This document shows, in pieces, positions 64,000 through 64,000 of a DNA stretch of 64,000 nt. Made by a program: the position numbers and the translations under genes. Every line of letters starts with the position of its first letter. Position 1 is the stretch's first letter. The notes under the pieces are model-generated. The model had not been told where the DNA came from and did no database searches. It saw only the letters and a list, made by a program, of their open reading frames with translations. The stretch comes from Lactobacillus kullabergensis (GTDB lineage: Bacteria; Bacillota; Bacilli; Lactobacillales; Lactobacillaceae), in the NCBI RefSeq assembly GCF_000967195.1, contig NZ_KQ033870.1:1-64000 (forward strand). The letters are read 5' to 3'.

Positions 64000-64000
64000 C

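Overview
The window is a low-GC Gram-positive chromosome beginning at the replication origin. The order dnaA-dnaN-yaaA-recF-gyrB-gyrA-rpsF-ssb-rpsR-gdpP-rplI-dnaB, good Shine-Dalgarno sites, CcpA (cre) sites, abundant phosphotransferase (PTS) genes and small exported proteins of lactobacillar style point to Lactobacillaceae, probably Lactobacillus in the narrow sense. The species cannot be fixed from sequence alone.

Layout. 1-14250: conserved replication/ribosome block with an oriC-like dnaA-dnaN spacer. 14365-16627: a CsbD-like stress protein, a lipase-fold protein and an MgtC-like membrane protein. 16773-16845: tRNA-Thr, whose 3' end is the attachment site of an integrated element of about 11.7 kb (16835-28496). 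The element has a Tn916-type mobilisation core (DUF961-like protein, membrane protein plus FtsK/TcpA ATPase, oriT-like region, Rep_trans/MobT-like relaxase, excisionase, tyrosine integrase) but no type IV secretion genes. Its cargo is a single-polypeptide Type ISP restriction-modification enzyme, a broken secreted-protein gene and an unknown divergent gene. The integrase is frameshifted exactly at its catalytic HxxR box, so the element looks stranded. Just outside the right end lie a Fic protein and an MqsR-like/Panacea toxin-antitoxin pair.

31800-52100 is mainly carbohydrate acquisition: a cellobiose-type EIIC with an RpiR regulator; a mannose-family PTS with its own EIIA, a mannitol-1-phosphate-dehydrogenase-like enzyme and a divergent PRD/EIIA regulator; and a second mannose-family PTS (no EIIA) under a perfect cre site, followed by a LacI regulator and two paralogous DUF4874/DUF4832 proteins, one secreted and one cytosolic. 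The last group reads as an undescribed glycan-utilisation locus: outside cleavage, PTS import, inside cleavage. In between are a D-2-hydroxyacid dehydrogenase, small secreted and membrane proteins, and a small Xre repressor that appears to start at ATT.

52351-58430 holds a three-gene ABC transporter, an Rgg-type regulator divergent from an ABC exporter across a long palindrome, and a DUF2087 protein, followed by a multiply broken gene. 59087-63731 holds two flavoprotein reductases with FAD and covalent-FMN domains in opposite order, a cre-like site and a divergent LysR regulator. The window ends inside the 3' part of a GH13 alpha-glucosidase-like gene on the minus strand.
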